Notes under the pieces: generated by a model
Database searches by the model: none
What the model was told of the DNA's origin: nothing
What the model saw: only the letters and a program-made list of their open reading frames with translations
Shown: positions 47,293 to 59,650 of the stretch, piece after piece
How positions within the stretch are numbered: position 1 is the first letter of the stretch
Layout: each line of letters begins with the position of its first letter
Assembly: GCF_954871325.1 (NCBI RefSeq)
Contig: NC_088775.1
Span: 61,357,561-61,421,560, forward strand
DNA: 64,000 nt
Direction: 5' to 3'
Source: Gordionus sp. m RMFG-2023
Lineage: Eukaryota; Nematomorpha; Gordioida; Chordodea; Parachordodidae
Made by a program: the position numbers and the translations under genes

Positions 47293-49365
47293 AGATATAT
47301 GATTGAGCCTGCTAAATATAAAATTAAAGATTATTTGAATAAAAATTTTATAAATTGTTTAACCATTAAATTTCGTAAAATGTTTAAACTTAAGATTTTA
47401 TTAATTTGTTAAATTTTCTTTTAAATTCTTTTTCTTTAACCTTAAAATAAATTCTTCTTAAATTTTGTAAAATTCTTTTTTTTTAAAAATTTATATGAAA
47501 ATAATTAGAAAAAAAGTAATATATATATATAATTGAAAATTGTAATATTAGAAATAGATAGATTTTATAATAATAAATTTTAAATCTTAAAATTTGCCTT
47601 AATTGTTTTATCATGGTGGCAGCAAAGCTACTTCAGAGATTTTTTTAGATATTTTTCAGAGACAAATTTTAGATATGACTTTAGCTACTGGAACATGGTC
47701 AAACTAGATGAAAGAGGATCCTGGAATGTTATGTTTATTTAATTCTAAAACACGTAAGATATGATTAAAATGAAAAGGTAAAAATAAACAAAATCTTAAT
47801 AAAAAAATCTCTATAAAATATGAATATACCAATATGGGACCATAATAATAAAACAAGATCCATAGATAAATTAGAAGATTATTTGATATATTATGATAGT
47901 AAAAATACTATAAGTTTAATACATAATTTACCATGATTTATTTTTGGCTATGGAAGCAATGGTACCGAGAGATGAAAGTTTAATTTATTAGGAAGATGTT
48001 TATATTAAAATGTTTATGTAATTATAAATCGGTAACAGAGATAAAAGAAAATTATCCTAATAAAAATTTCAATGGCAAAATTATAAAAATAATCATAATA
48101 ATAATTATTATAGTGAAAGAGACAATTATTATGATAGAAATCAATATAATAAATTGAATCATAAAAATTATTATGGAAGTAGAAAATTAGATAACAAATA
48201 TTATAATGAGACACATAACAATAAATGAAATGATCATAAATCTCATAATAATAAAAACTTGAAAAATATTGAATTATGTAAATTAGTAGTACCTAATGTT
48301 TAAATTGAAATAGATTATTATAAATTAAAAGAGATAAATTATATGATAAAATTTTAAGAAATAATTGTGATTAAAGAAAATAATGATATAAAAATTAAAG
48401 AAAATAATAAAATAAAAACTTTTATAATTAATATTAAAAATGATAAAAAAATTTAATAAAATTAAAAGTTATAATGAAATCACACCTAAAAGATAGAAAT
48501 ATGATAAAGGGAGGCTATGTAAAAACAAAACGTCTTAAATTTAAAAAAACTAGTAGAAAGCACGTCAAAAATGAGGGGGAATGAGATTTTTATTCATTTT
48601 TTACGATAGATGTCATGCCAGGTTCAAGCTCACAATATTAGGAAGCATCCAAGATCCTATAATTTTAAAAAAGTTTATCAAGCCCAGCTCAACCCTTAAT
48701 AATTTGTAAAAGATATTCCAAAGTCAGGTGCAAGCTAATATTAATTTTGAAATTCCAAGCCCAGTCCTACCCATTATAATTTTGAAAATTTTTTCCCGCC
48801 TCGGAGATAGTTAAATTTTTAATAATCACATGAACGGGAAATATCTGATTTACCAATTAGTCTAATATGGAAAAAAACATGCAAATTCCGTATTAAGGGA
48901 AACTGGGAAGGCTCGGGCAACCACTTATTAGAGAATCATGACAAATAAAATAAAAATAACCGACTCTTATATTTTTTTGTAATATGATCAATTAATTATA
49001 TCTAAAAAAATATGTTGTTTATTATATAAGGTTATTGTTGTTTTTCATATAAATTTAATGTATGTCTTGCATTTCTGAAATTATTTGTCAAAGAATTTGA
49101 TAAGGGATATATATTTTTTTATGTTAAGTAAAAAAAAATGTGTCTATTTAAATTACATAAATGCCATTAAACACTAATGAAAATTATATGCAAATTATTT
49201 ATATATTTTTTAAGATATTTTTTTTTAATGACATATAAATTTAGGATAAATATTTATTATGTATTTGATAAAACTAAGAGCAAATTCTTGTTGACATTTT
49301 AATTTTTGATGGAAAAAGTGACAAAATAAATCTGGGCGGTCGTCTGGAGAGGAAATAATTAATAT
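47293..49365. other. AT-rich stretch with possible decayed gag-like DNA
   Basis: From 48040 to 48240 one plus-strand frame is very rich in Asn and Tyr (NNHNNNYYSERDNYYDRNQY), like the tail of the Gypsy gag at 40 kb. This could be composition only. From 48600 to 48850 there are loose repeats of an (A/G)CCCAG(C/T)... type. Nothing else recognisable. Confidence 0.3.
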
Positions 49366-49805
49366 ATAATTTTATATCATTTAGGGTTGTAGATGAAAGT
49401 AATGACGGATTACCAAAGCACTGTACAAAACACAATACGTCCTGATAAAGATGATATGCCTATGAACGCAAAACGATATTTCTGTCAATGTCAGCATTTC
49501 CCCTCTAAAATAGAATCATGAACGACAATGTTAACTAAACCATAAAACGGTAGTATATTGTTAGAAAGGCCACGACAGAATTACTGCATATTTTTCCATT
49601 AATAAAGTTGATGAAATTGGCTGTACTATACATTCAAGTTTGAACACGCAAAACGATATTTCTGTCAATGTCAGAATTGGTATCCTCTTCTAAAATTGAA
49701 TCATGAACGACAATGTTAACTCAACCATAATACGGTCGTAAGTATTGTTATAAAGGCCACGACATACTGCATATTTTTCCATTAATAAAGTTAATGAAAT
49801 TGGCC
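49366..49805. repeat. Left part of the older inverted repeat around giant C
   Basis: ATAATTTTATATCATTTAGG onward is the inverse of the sequence ending at 62643. Inside, a segment of about 180 bp (ACGCAAAACGATATTTCTGT ... ACATTCAAGTTTGAAC) is present twice (from about 49468 and 49648), and both copies are mirrored at 62200-62540. Confidence 0.75.
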
Positions 49806-51583
49806 GTACTGTACATTCAAGTTTGAACATTCCTCTAAATATTCATGAAAGTTTCTCAGAGATTCGGATAAAGTAATATTTATATTAACTCCTAGTGAAG
49901 TGAATGATAGTACAGAATTAAATGTTTATATTTGTTAAAAAATAGGCGGAGGTGGCATAGGGATTGTGGTAGAGGTGATAGAAATATCATTTGAAGAAAT
50001 GGGTGAAAATAAAATAAACATAGATATATAACATAAGATAAAAAAAAACAAAATAAACCTCCAGATGAGTTCATTTCAAGCGTAGTTCTTTATTATTTGT
50101 CTACCAGTAACTCTAGAACCGGTAAGGCGTTTGTTTAATCGTCATTATTTTCTTTGCTTATCTTTAATAATAGATTCATCATGTTTTGTAGCAATGTGAG
50201 GGATTAGGGTAGCCTAGACAAATAAAGAAATAAGGCAAAAATATAAATAAACTATTGTTGAAATTAAACATTAAAATAATGTAAAACTGGTAGATGGGTC
50301 AATATTAGATGCATGTTTCTAGTAGTTGGAGGGCTATCATCAAAAAATATTTTTGGGGGACTTATCAAGCCTATTATGATATTCTAAAAGTTAAAAAATA
50401 ACATGATGAATGTAATGTTATTAAGATAAAGGTTAATTAATTGTAAGGTAATTAAAAAATAAGATTAAAAAAGAGGGGAAAAAAGAAGTTATAAATTATT
50501 ATATTATAAATAAATTAAAGGAATTGATAAGGTTTTGAGAAATAGTGGTTTATAGATAATAAAGATAGAAAGAAAAGAATGAGATAAAAAAATTTAGTGA
50601 TAAATAAATATGTTTATATTTTTTTAAAAATAGATGGATTGGCATAGGGATTGTGGTAGTGGTGATAGAAATATCATTTGGAGAACTGGATGAAAATAAA
50701 ATAAACATAGATATAAAACATAAGATAAAAAAAAACCAAATAAACCTCCATATTAGTTCATTTCAAGCGTAGTTCTTTATTATTTTGTCTACCAGTAACC
50801 CTAGAAAGGGTAAGGCGTTTGTTTAATCGTCATTATTTTCTTTGCTTATCTTTAATAAAAGATTCATCATGTTTTGTAGCAATGTGAGGGATTAGGGTTA
50901 GCCTAGACAAATAAAGAAATCAGGCAAAAATATAAATAAACTATTGTTGAAAATAAACAAACATTAAAATAATGTAAAACCGGTAGATGGGTCAATATTA
51001 GATGCATATTTCTAGTAGTTACTATCATCAAAAAAAAGTTTTGGGGGACTCATCAAGCCTATTATGATATTCTAAAAGTTAAAAAATAACATGATGAATG
51101 TAATGTTATTAAGATTAAGGTTAATTAATTGTAAGGTAATTAAAAAATAAGATTAAAAGGGGGGAAAAAGAAGGTATAAATTATTATATTATAAAAATAA
51201 TAAAAATTAAATTAAAGGAATTAAAGGAATTAAAGATAAGCAAATAAAATAATGACGATTCAACGCCTTACCCGTTCTAGAGTTACTGGTAGACAAAATA
51301 ATAAAGAACTACGTTTGAAATGAACTCATCTGGAGGTTTATTTTTTTTTATCTTATGTTTTATATCTATGTTTATTTTATTTTCACCCATTTCTCCAAAT
51401 GATATTTCTATCACCACTGCCACAATCCCTATGCTACCTCCGCCTATTTTATAACAAATATAAACATTTAATTCTGTACTATCATTCACTTCACTAGGAG
51501 TTAATATAAATATTACTTTATCCGATTCTCTGAGAAACTTTCATGAATATTTAGAGGAATGTTCAAACTTGAATGTACAGTAC
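49805..51583. repeat. Inverted and direct copies of an unidentified coding-like segment
   Basis: 49805-50155 and 51255-51583 are inverted copies. A direct copy of 49952-50520 lies at 50641-51215, 689 bp downstream. The best reading frame is on the minus strand at 51283-51540 (ILTPSEVNDSTELNVYICYK, IGGGSIGIVAVVIEISFGEM, then a Lys-rich end). The other copies are broken by stops. The block is absent at the mirror position near 62200, so it was inserted into the left side only. I do not recognise the protein. Confidence 0.6.
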
Positions 51584-51639
51584 TAGTGTTGTTAAATGGT
51601 TGGTTTTTTACGACCCACAACCCGAGCCGAAGTCGTAGA

Positions 51640-51945
51640 AATCTGCTCAACCCTGAGCCAGGGTTGAAAAATCGACCACGACCCAACCCGACCCAATGGG
51701 CCTGTTGAGCCGACCCACTTGGTCGGCTTGTTGGGTCGGCTTGTTGGGTTGGCTTGCTGGGTCGGCTTGATGGGTCGGCTTGCTGGGTCGGCTTGTTGGG
51801 TCGGCTTGATGGGTCGGCTTGCTGGGTCGGCTTGATGGGTCGGCTTGCTGGGTCGGCTTGCTGGGTCGGCTTGCTGGGTCGGCTTGTTGGGTCGGCTTGC
51901 TAGGTCGGCTTGATGGGTCGGCTTGCTGGGTCGGCTTGCGTAAAA
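51640..51945. repeat. 15-bp GC-rich minisatellite in left arm C
   Basis: About fifteen copies of GGGTCGGCTTGCTGG or close variants (TTG, ATG or CTG centre). Because 15 is a multiple of three, more than one frame is open and gives repeats of the type KPTQQADPASRP. These frames are a by-product of the repeat. A shorter inverted block lies at 61965-62110. Confidence 0.85.
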
Positions 51946-52735
51946 ATTTGTCATAATCGTCTTTAAGTTTTTTCGAATTTTTTTGAAGCAAATAAAAAAA
52001 AATATATATTGTAAACATGTTAAATTAAATTTTCAGTGATATGTACCTTAGAAAAGTGACAATTGTCATAATCGTCATTTTTAAGTTTTGTCGATTTTTT
52101 TTGAAGCAAATAGGTAAAAATATATATTGTAAACATGTTAAATTAAATTTTCAGTGAATATGTACCTTAGAAAAGTGACAATTGTCATAATCGTCATTTT
52201 AAGTTTTTTCGAATTTTTTTGAAGCAAATAGGTAAAAATGTATATTGTAAACATGTTAAATTAAATTTTCAGTGAATATGTACCTTAGAAAAGTGAAAAT
52301 TGTCGTAATCGTCATTTTTAAGTTTTTTCGAATTTTTTTGAAGCAAATAGGTAAAAATATATATTGTAAACATGTTATATTAAATTTTCAGTGAATAAGT
52401 ACCTTAGAAAAGTGACAATTGTCATAATCGTCATTTTTAAGTTTTTTCGAAATTTTTTGAAGCAAATAGGTAAAAATATATATTGTAAACATGTTAAATT
52501 AAATTTTCAGTGAATATGTACCTTAGGAAAGTGACAATTGTCATAATCGTCATTTTTAAGTTTTGTCGAATTTTTTTGAAGCAAATAGGTAAAATATATG
52601 TTGTGAACATGTTAAATTAAATTTTCAGCGAATATGTACCTTAGAAAAGTGACAATTGTCATAATCGTCATTTTTAAGTTTTTTAGAATTTTTTTAAATT
52701 AAATAGATAAAAAAATATATTGTAAGGATGTTAAA
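51945..52735 (+). repeat. Satellite array of left arm C
   Basis: About seven units of 118-119 bp contain TTTTCAGTGAATATGTACC, GTGACAATTGTCATAATCGT and GAAGCAAATAGGTAAAA. Units are close to each other and differ from those of giants A and B at several fixed positions (for example GTCATTTTTAAG against GTTATTTTTGAA). Confidence 0.85.
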
Positions 52736-52739
52736 ATAT

Positions 52740-52906
52740 TTTAAATATCTTTTTATAGCCGGGCATAGGCTGGTAGGAGATAACTCGCCTATTGCTGACC
52801 TTTAATTTAAACATCTATCAGAAAAATCTAGAGGTTTAGGCAATATTTTTCTTAAAATATTGGATATGATAAAAATCGGCTCAAATCGAGCCGTTTAACA
52901 ACCCTA
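52740..52906. mobile_element. Right end of a GTTGTTAAA-family MITE
   Basis: The segment ends CGAGCCGTTTAACAACCCTA, the inverse of the family end TAG(T/G)GTTGTTAAA(C/T)GG, with an interior like the 30489-30709 MITE. Its left end is not clear. It follows directly on the satellite array. Confidence 0.5.
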
Positions 52907-53015
52907 TCGTTAATATTTTTAGAATCTTAAACTGACGATTACTAGAACAATAGTTATTGCTCTTTAAATATAAGTAATATGATTTGAATCCTATATTATA
53001 CCAAATATAACGACG

Positions 53016-54988
53016 CAGGCGCGTACGCAGGAATTCGGTCTGGGGGGGGGGGGGGGGGCGGGGGGGGGGTAATAAAATTTTTCAAGAAATATTATTGTTT
53101 TTTAAAAATATCAAGCATAAATTTATCAGGACTAATAACTATTTCTAATACACAATTTTAGATTAATGTATTATAAAAAAATTATATGTAAAGAATCACT
53201 TAAATGACCCAAAATAGAAATTTGAATTTTTTGAGCCTTTACACAAAAAGTTTTTTAGGAATAATTGCATTTTGTATGTTATATATTTACAATGTAAAAT
53301 CCAATCTTCGTTGTGATGGAGCTAATTTTTCAATTATCTCATTCTTGCTTGTTGTCAAATGCCTATGAATATTCAAAAGATCCAAACCTTTAAATCTACT
53401 TTCAGATGTTGTACTTCTTGGTATGTTTTTCGGAGACCTGCAGGCCCGGCCCCCGGTCCGGACAGTATTTTAATTTTTTAAATATACCCGGGCAGGGCCC
53501 GAAATTTTTTTAAAAAAATACCCATACCGGGCCTGAATTATTTTAAAAAAACCACCCAATCCGGGCTGTATTTTTTAAAACAGCCTATATTTGAAATCGT
53601 TATTATTAGCTATAAAAATCAAAAATAAATATAATTTATTTTAAAAAAATCTTGGCTGGGCCTGAAAATTTTATTTTAAAAAAAGCCGGACCGGGCCTAA
53701 AAATCTTTAAAAAAAAGCCGATTCGGGCCTAAAAAATTTCTTAAAAAAGGCCGGGCCAGGCCAGGCCTGAAAATTTTTTAAATAAAACCCTGCCGGGCCT
53801 TAAAAAATCTTTAAAAAAAATCCGGGTCGTGCCCTGCAAATGGTACTTCTACAGGCCTCTGTTATTCTTCTTAAAAAAGAGAATGTTCTCTCATTAGTTT
53901 ATTAATGGGAAGGGAAGAGTTTATAAACCCTTTTAATACATTGGGAATTTAATCTAAAATATGTTTGAAATAATGCAGAGCATCCATAGCATTTTTTGGG
54001 ACTATATCAACCATAGTTAATCTTATAAACATAGTTATTCAGCTAGTAAGGCATCATAAGATACTTTAACATCTTCATAATAAAAATCTAACAAATATAT
54101 TTTTTTCTATCACCATCTGAAAAAAGTTGGAAAGGCTTTTGTGGAAGTAATATTTACAGATTAGTAAGTGTTGCATGATGAATTAAAAATTCATTTATTT
54201 GGGTTATAAATGTATCTGTATTTAAGATATACTCTTCTACTGTTCCTATATTAATGTTTTAACGATCAGCTCGCCTTGCTACAAGTCGAGGGAGACAAAT
54301 ATTAAACACGTATAGCTCTGCCTTTGACTCAACAATAAAATATATAATATGAAATTATTCATCATCCTAATTTTCTTGAATTCTGATAAATTGCTCTCCG
54401 CTATTCTCATCTTCTTAATCAAGTCAATGTCATGTTTTTAAAAAGTAATACTTAAAATAGTTGTATAATTCAATAATACATTCTAATGAGAAATAAAATT
54501 TGGAATAAGCATTGAATCCAATAATTTTCTTGCTTCTGAGGAAATATTTCTTTCAGGCCATGTGATATTTCAGTAATAGCAAATAATTAACTCTTCTAAC
54601 ACTCTAAAAGCTGTTACTGCTTGATGGCAGAGACTCTATCTCGTTGGACAAGGTTGCTATTTCTTTTTCCCTCAAGTAATTTCAGAAATAATTAATTTGA
54701 CTAGAAATTTGAAAATGGTAGATAAATATTATTACGCCACTAAAAATTTGAAAATAATAAATAAATATTACGCCGGAAAACTTGAAATCGAAATTAATTG
54801 ATAAAATAACTTAGTAGATAAATGTGATAATAAAAATATATATTTATTATGAGATACGAATAAATATTAACAAATATAAATTAATGTAAACAATTATATT
54901 TTCGAAAAATATATCCGGCATCTGCATTTTTTGGCTTTGGGGAGGGGGGATTTGTCCCCCTGCCCCCCCCCCGCTGCGTACGCCAATG
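53016..54988 (-). mobile_element. Composite hAT, copy 2 (with a nested MITE)
   Basis: The ends are CAGGCGCGTACGCAGG (53016) and GCGTACGCCAATG (54988), flanked by TAACGACG and TATCGACG (7 of 8 alike). The GC-motif MITE sits at 53431-53861, in the same place as in the other copies. A long G-run (53042-53068, with one C) lies inside the left end and a C-run inside the right end. Confidence 0.85.
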
Positions 54989-54996
54989 TATCGACG

Positions 54997-57115
54997 TTCT
55001 ATATTTGTAGAGCTTCATTTGCGTAAATTCAGAAAATGAGAAAAATATTAAACTTTATATAAAATATAGGAAATATTTATCGATCAATTTAATTTAAAAT
55101 TTTAAAAAAATTAACAAAATTTGTTTTTTAAAATCAAAATGCAAGTGAAGCAAATATAATAGTTATAATTTATTTTATATATAAAAATTGAATAATTCTG
55201 GTTATATTTTGGACATATAAAAATAAGGATCTTAAGGTGATTACGAAGCAAAAAAAAATATAAAAACAAATCTTGATCTTTGGAATCCAATTAAAAGTTC
55301 GGATCGTTTTTTACGACATAACCGAAGATATAATTTAGAAAGTGGTCAATTTGTAAAAATTAATATTACTAAATTACTAAAAAAAACGCCGAATATTTTG
55401 CGTTTTTAAATATTAAAAACGATAAATAACATTAACATAATATATATGGGAAATGTGTCATAAATGGCCATGTTTGAAGACTTGCCACCACCTTTTAACT
55501 ATTATCTTTTCGACCGATTGCTCCCAAAATTTGTCAAAATGTGTATTTTATGATATGTACTTTACCTATTGAATAGAGAATCCAATAAAAAAAAAATTTA
55601 AATAAGCTGTTTTTAGTACTTCTTTCTGGAAAAATCTCGTTACACATTTTTTTGTTTGGTGAAAAAATTACTAATTTAGATTATTGTTATTTTATATAAA
55701 TATTATCCTTAGGCATTCAGCATTATACGCACAAAAAATTATGGTTTCAAGTTTTATTTAATAAGCATATGTATTGACTGGCCAAAATTCTATATTCATA
55801 TAGAAATGAAAAGCTAGCTTTAAACATATTTGGTACAAAATCAAATGATGAACAAACTAAACTGGCAAATGATGATATATTCATTAATAAAAGATAAACA
55901 TTATTAATATCTACTAAATTTAATATTCCTAAGAAAACCTTAAAGGTGAAGAGTAAATTAATTATCTGAAATTTGAAAACTGGGCTCATACTCAGTGTAT
56001 GAATAACAATGATTTATTTGTTTGTTATGTATGTAAATAGTGATATGATATGATTGTTTCATTTATAAATTAATAAAATGGTTTTCATTATTGTTAATAA
56101 TTCCCTAAATAATTTAATACCTCATGAATGATAAAATTATTGAAAACAGTTAAGATAATAATTCATAAATTCAAAATAAAGAGTGATTAATTGAAATAAG
56201 AATTTTTAATAAAAAGATAATTAAGATATAAATTGATAAAGTATAATCATTAAATAAATACACTCTGTGACAAGAAAATTTTTAATAAAAAGATAATTAA
56301 GATATAAATTGATAAAGTATAATCATTAAATAAATACACTCTGTGACAAGAAAAATGGGAGAAGAAAATAAAAACAAGTTTTGGTGCAAAATTTGACGCT
56401 ATTACATAATAAATATATATAAAATAATTATAAATATTTAATTTTGATAAATAGGAATATAGAATAATTAAGGCTAGGCTTAGTGTTGTGTAACGTCTCC
56501 CAATCCCTACATTTTGTCTAAATAGTTTTAGGCGATTTTTCGGTTAGGCCTAATTAGGTATAGTTGATTTTTAAGCTAATAACACTACTTATAAATGTCG
56601 TACAATTTTATACAAACTTATGGAGAGACTTTAATTTATAATAATTTTTTTATAATTTTTCAAAAGATTTTTATGTAAATTAAAATTTTAAGAAATTCAA
56701 TATATCTTCTAAAATTTATAGGGTTTAGCCTTTAATATATATAGATTTTCATTATAAATTATTAAATATAAAAATTTTTCTGGGCTAAAAAAAATTTTTA
56801 AATACCCGGGCCGGGCCATATATTTTATAAAAATCATTTTTTTTTAAGATTTTTATTTCCTTCCATTTCGTCGAAATCAAAAAATAAAAATGTTTTAATA
56901 ATATATTAAATAAAATAACAAATTTTAGAATCTTTTCTATTCTTAAAAAAACAAGCCAGATGCCGTTATATAAATTCTCGTCGGACTCGGAACACTTGTT
57001 TTATATACTTTCAAAATATTAAATTTTTTTTTACTTAATTTTTTTTTACTTAATATATATTTATTACTTTTAAAATATAATATTTTATCCTTACTCTTAT
57101 AAATTAAAAAAAAAT
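54997..57115. other. Central DNA of giant C without a recognised gene
   Basis: The sequence is AT-rich. A minus-strand frame at 55747-55989 (80 residues, hydrophobic) matches nothing I know. A CCCGGGCCGGGCC stretch at 56802-56818 hints at a MITE scrap. Confidence 0.35.
56201..56352. repeat. 76-bp tandem duplication
   Basis: Two copies (56201-56276 and 56277-56352) of a unit ending CACTCTGTGACAAGAAA differ by at most a base or two, so the duplication is recent. Confidence 0.8.
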
Positions 57116-57757
57116 CTTTTACTTTTTATTATGAAAAGTATTTGATGATTATGGTACATCGAAATATATGATTTCGAGGAGGAGGATAATAATGAATCCA
57201 ATCTAATGTCTGTCAGTATTCTGAATGAGTTAAGGTAAATATAAATATTTAATTATATAGAATACTCATTATAAAAACTTCTAACAAACATTTTTGAAGC
57301 TATATTGGAGTGACTACATTTAAATATTATGCTTACATTAAACAAAAATTAAGATAGTTATTTGAGTTAATATAAATATTTATTAAACATTTAAAAATAG
57401 AGACTTAAGAACTTATAAAATTAATAAAGCATATAGTTGCAAAATAGGCATTTTTAAAATATGTTTGTTACAAGGTTTTACAATGGATTTGATTATATAA
57501 TAAATAGTTAATTTAATTTTAAATATTTTATATTAAGGAAATCATACATTATGCCAAATTTAGACGGAGAAGAAATCGAAAAATATTTAACAGATCCGGT
57601 TGCTCAAACCTCTGTTGATATTATAGATTGGTGGTCTCGAAAAGCTAATCGTTTAATAAAGCTGTCGACAATGGCCAAGGTTTACTTATGCGAACAAACT
57701 ACGTCCGTAGCAAGCGAACGTATTTTTTCTCGAGCCGGCGCAACCATTACTAAGAAG

Positions 57758-59572
57758 CAGGCGCGTACGCAGCGGGGGGGGACAGGGGGACAAATCCCCC
57801 CCCAAAGCCAAAAAATGCAGATGCCGGATATTTTTTTCAAAAATATTATTGTTTATATTAATTATATTTGTTAATATTTATTCCTATCTTATATTAAATA
57901 TTTAATTACATTTATTATCACATTTATCTACTAAGTTATTTTATCAATTAATTTCGATTTTAAGTTTTCCGGCGTAATATTTACTTATTATTTTCAAATT
58001 TTAGTGGCGTAACATTTATCTACCATTTTCAAATTTATAGTCAAATAATAATTATTTATAAAACTTCTTGTCCATCAGGGAAAAAGAAATTGCAATCTTG
58101 TCCAACGAGATAGAGTCTCTGCCATCAAGCAGTAACAGCTTTTAAGGAGTTAGAAGAGCCAATTATTTGCTATTACTGAAATATCACAATGGCCTGAAAT
58201 AAATATTTCCTCAGAAGGGAGAAAATTATTGGATTCAATGCTTATTCCAAATTTTATTTCTCATTAGTTATTTAATTATACAATTATTTTAAGTATTACT
58301 TTTCAAAAACATGACATTGACTTGATTAAGAAGATGATAATAGCGGAGAATCAGAACTCTTAGGGCTAATGTTGATGAAGAATTTTATATTTTATTTAAT
58401 ATTTGTCTCCCTCGACTTGTAACAAGGCAGGCTCATCGTTAAAACATTAATATAGGATCAGTAGAAGAGTATATCTTAAATACAGATACATTTATAACCC
58501 AAATAAATGAATTTTTAATTCATCCTGCAGCACTTACTAATCTGCAAATATTACTTCCACAAAAGCATTCCCAATCTTTTTCAGATGGTGATAGAAAAAA
58601 AATATTTGTTAGATTTTTATTATGAAGATGTTAAAGTATCTTATGATGCCTTACTAGCTGAATAACTATGTTTATAAGATTAACTATGGTTGATATAGTC
58701 ACAGCTATGGATGCTCTGCATTATTTCAAACATATTTTAGATTAAATTCCCAATGTATTAAAAAGGTTTATAAACTCTTCCCATTAGTAAACTAAGGAGA
58801 GAACATTCTCTTTTTTAAGAAGAATAACAGAGGCCTGCAGAAGTACCATTTGCAGGGCACGGCCCGGATTTTTTTAAAAGATTTTTTACGGCACGGCCTG
58901 GGTTTTTTTTAAAAATTTTCAGGCCCGGCCCGGCTTTTTTTAAAAAAAATTTTAGGCCCGACTCGGCTTTTTTTAAAATAAAATTTTCAGGCCCGGCCTT
59001 GATTTTTTAAAAATAAATTATACTTATTTTTGATTTTTATAGCTAATAATAACGATTTCAAATATAAGCTATTTTTTAAAATAATTCAAGCCCGGCTTGG
59101 GTGTTTTTTTAAAAAAATTTCGGGCCCGGCCCGGGTATATGTAAAAAAATTAAAATACTGTACGGCTTGGGGGCCGGGCCTGCAAGTCTCTGAAAAACAT
59201 ACCAAGAAGTACAACATCTGAAAGTAGATTGAAAGGTTTGGATGTGAATATTCATAGGCATTCGACGACAAGCAAGGATGAGATAATTGAAAAATTAGCT
59301 CAATCACAACGAAGATTGAATTTTACATTGTAAATATATAACATACAAAATGCAATTATTCCTAAGAAACTTTTTGTATAAAGGCTCAAAAAATTCAAAT
59401 TTCTATTTTGGGTCATTTAAGTGATTCTTTACATATAATTTTTTTATAATTCACATTAATTTAAAATTGTGTATTAGAAATTAAATTTATGCTTGATATT
59501 TTTAAAAAACAATAATATTTCTTAAAAAATTTTATTATCCCCCCCCAGACCAAATTCCTGCGTACGCGCCTG
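57758..59572 (+). mobile_element. Composite hAT, copy 3 (inverted, with a nested MITE)
   Basis: The ends are CAGGCGCGTACGCAG and CTGCGTACGCGCCTG, flanked by CTAAGAAG (57750-57757) and CTAAGAGG (59573-59580). It lies in the opposite orientation to copies 1 and 2. The MITE is at 58828-59192. It interrupts a hAT transposase exon. Confidence 0.9.
58080..59340 (+). pseudogene. Decayed DUF4371-like hAT transposase in composite copy 3
   Basis: Readable pieces on the plus strand include NICLPRLVT, YILNTDTFITQINEFLIHPA, TMVDIVTAMDALHYF, KERTFSFLRRI (before the MITE) and STSESRLKGLDVNIHRHSTT, then KLAQSQRRLNFTL (after it). Together they follow the C-terminal half of ZMYM1-like hAT transposases (ER-FS-LRRI...R-GL-NIHR). 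Many stops and frameshifts make it inactive. The MITE interrupts the dimerisation domain between the RRI and SESRL segments in this and the other two copies. Confidence 0.7.
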
Positions 59573-59650
59573 CTAAGAGGAATAGGATGTCAGCCTCAAC
59601 GTTATAACAATGCCTATGTATAAATTCATGGGATGTTAATGTTTTAAATT

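Larger units (their letters stand above)
57140..59650 (+). pseudogene. hAT transposase C-terminal part, split by composite copy 3
   Basis: Exon pieces are 57140-57234 (FDDYGTSKY, then FEEEDNNESNLMSVSILNEL after a frameshift) and 57538-57757 (MPNLDGEEIEKYLTDPVAQ; DIIDWWSRKANRL; TTSVASERIFSRAGATI). A 303-nt intron in matching phase lies between. The frame then meets the insertion at 57758 and resumes at 59573 with RNRMSASTL, a stop, then QCLCINSWDVNV, as expected for the hAT dimerisation domain. The catalytic part is not seen upstream. As a plus-strand gene in the middle of giant C it may be the remnant of that element's transposase. Confidence 0.8.

Noticed and set aside
51592-52018. Overlapping frames with KPTQQADPASRP repeats
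   Set aside because: The 15-bp minisatellite keeps more than one frame open. There is no start, domain or conservation between arms that suggests a protein.
55747-55989. Hydrophobic 80-residue frame on the minus strand
   Set aside because: No recognisable domain, no upstream or downstream exon and composition expected of AT-rich DNA; not called as a gene.
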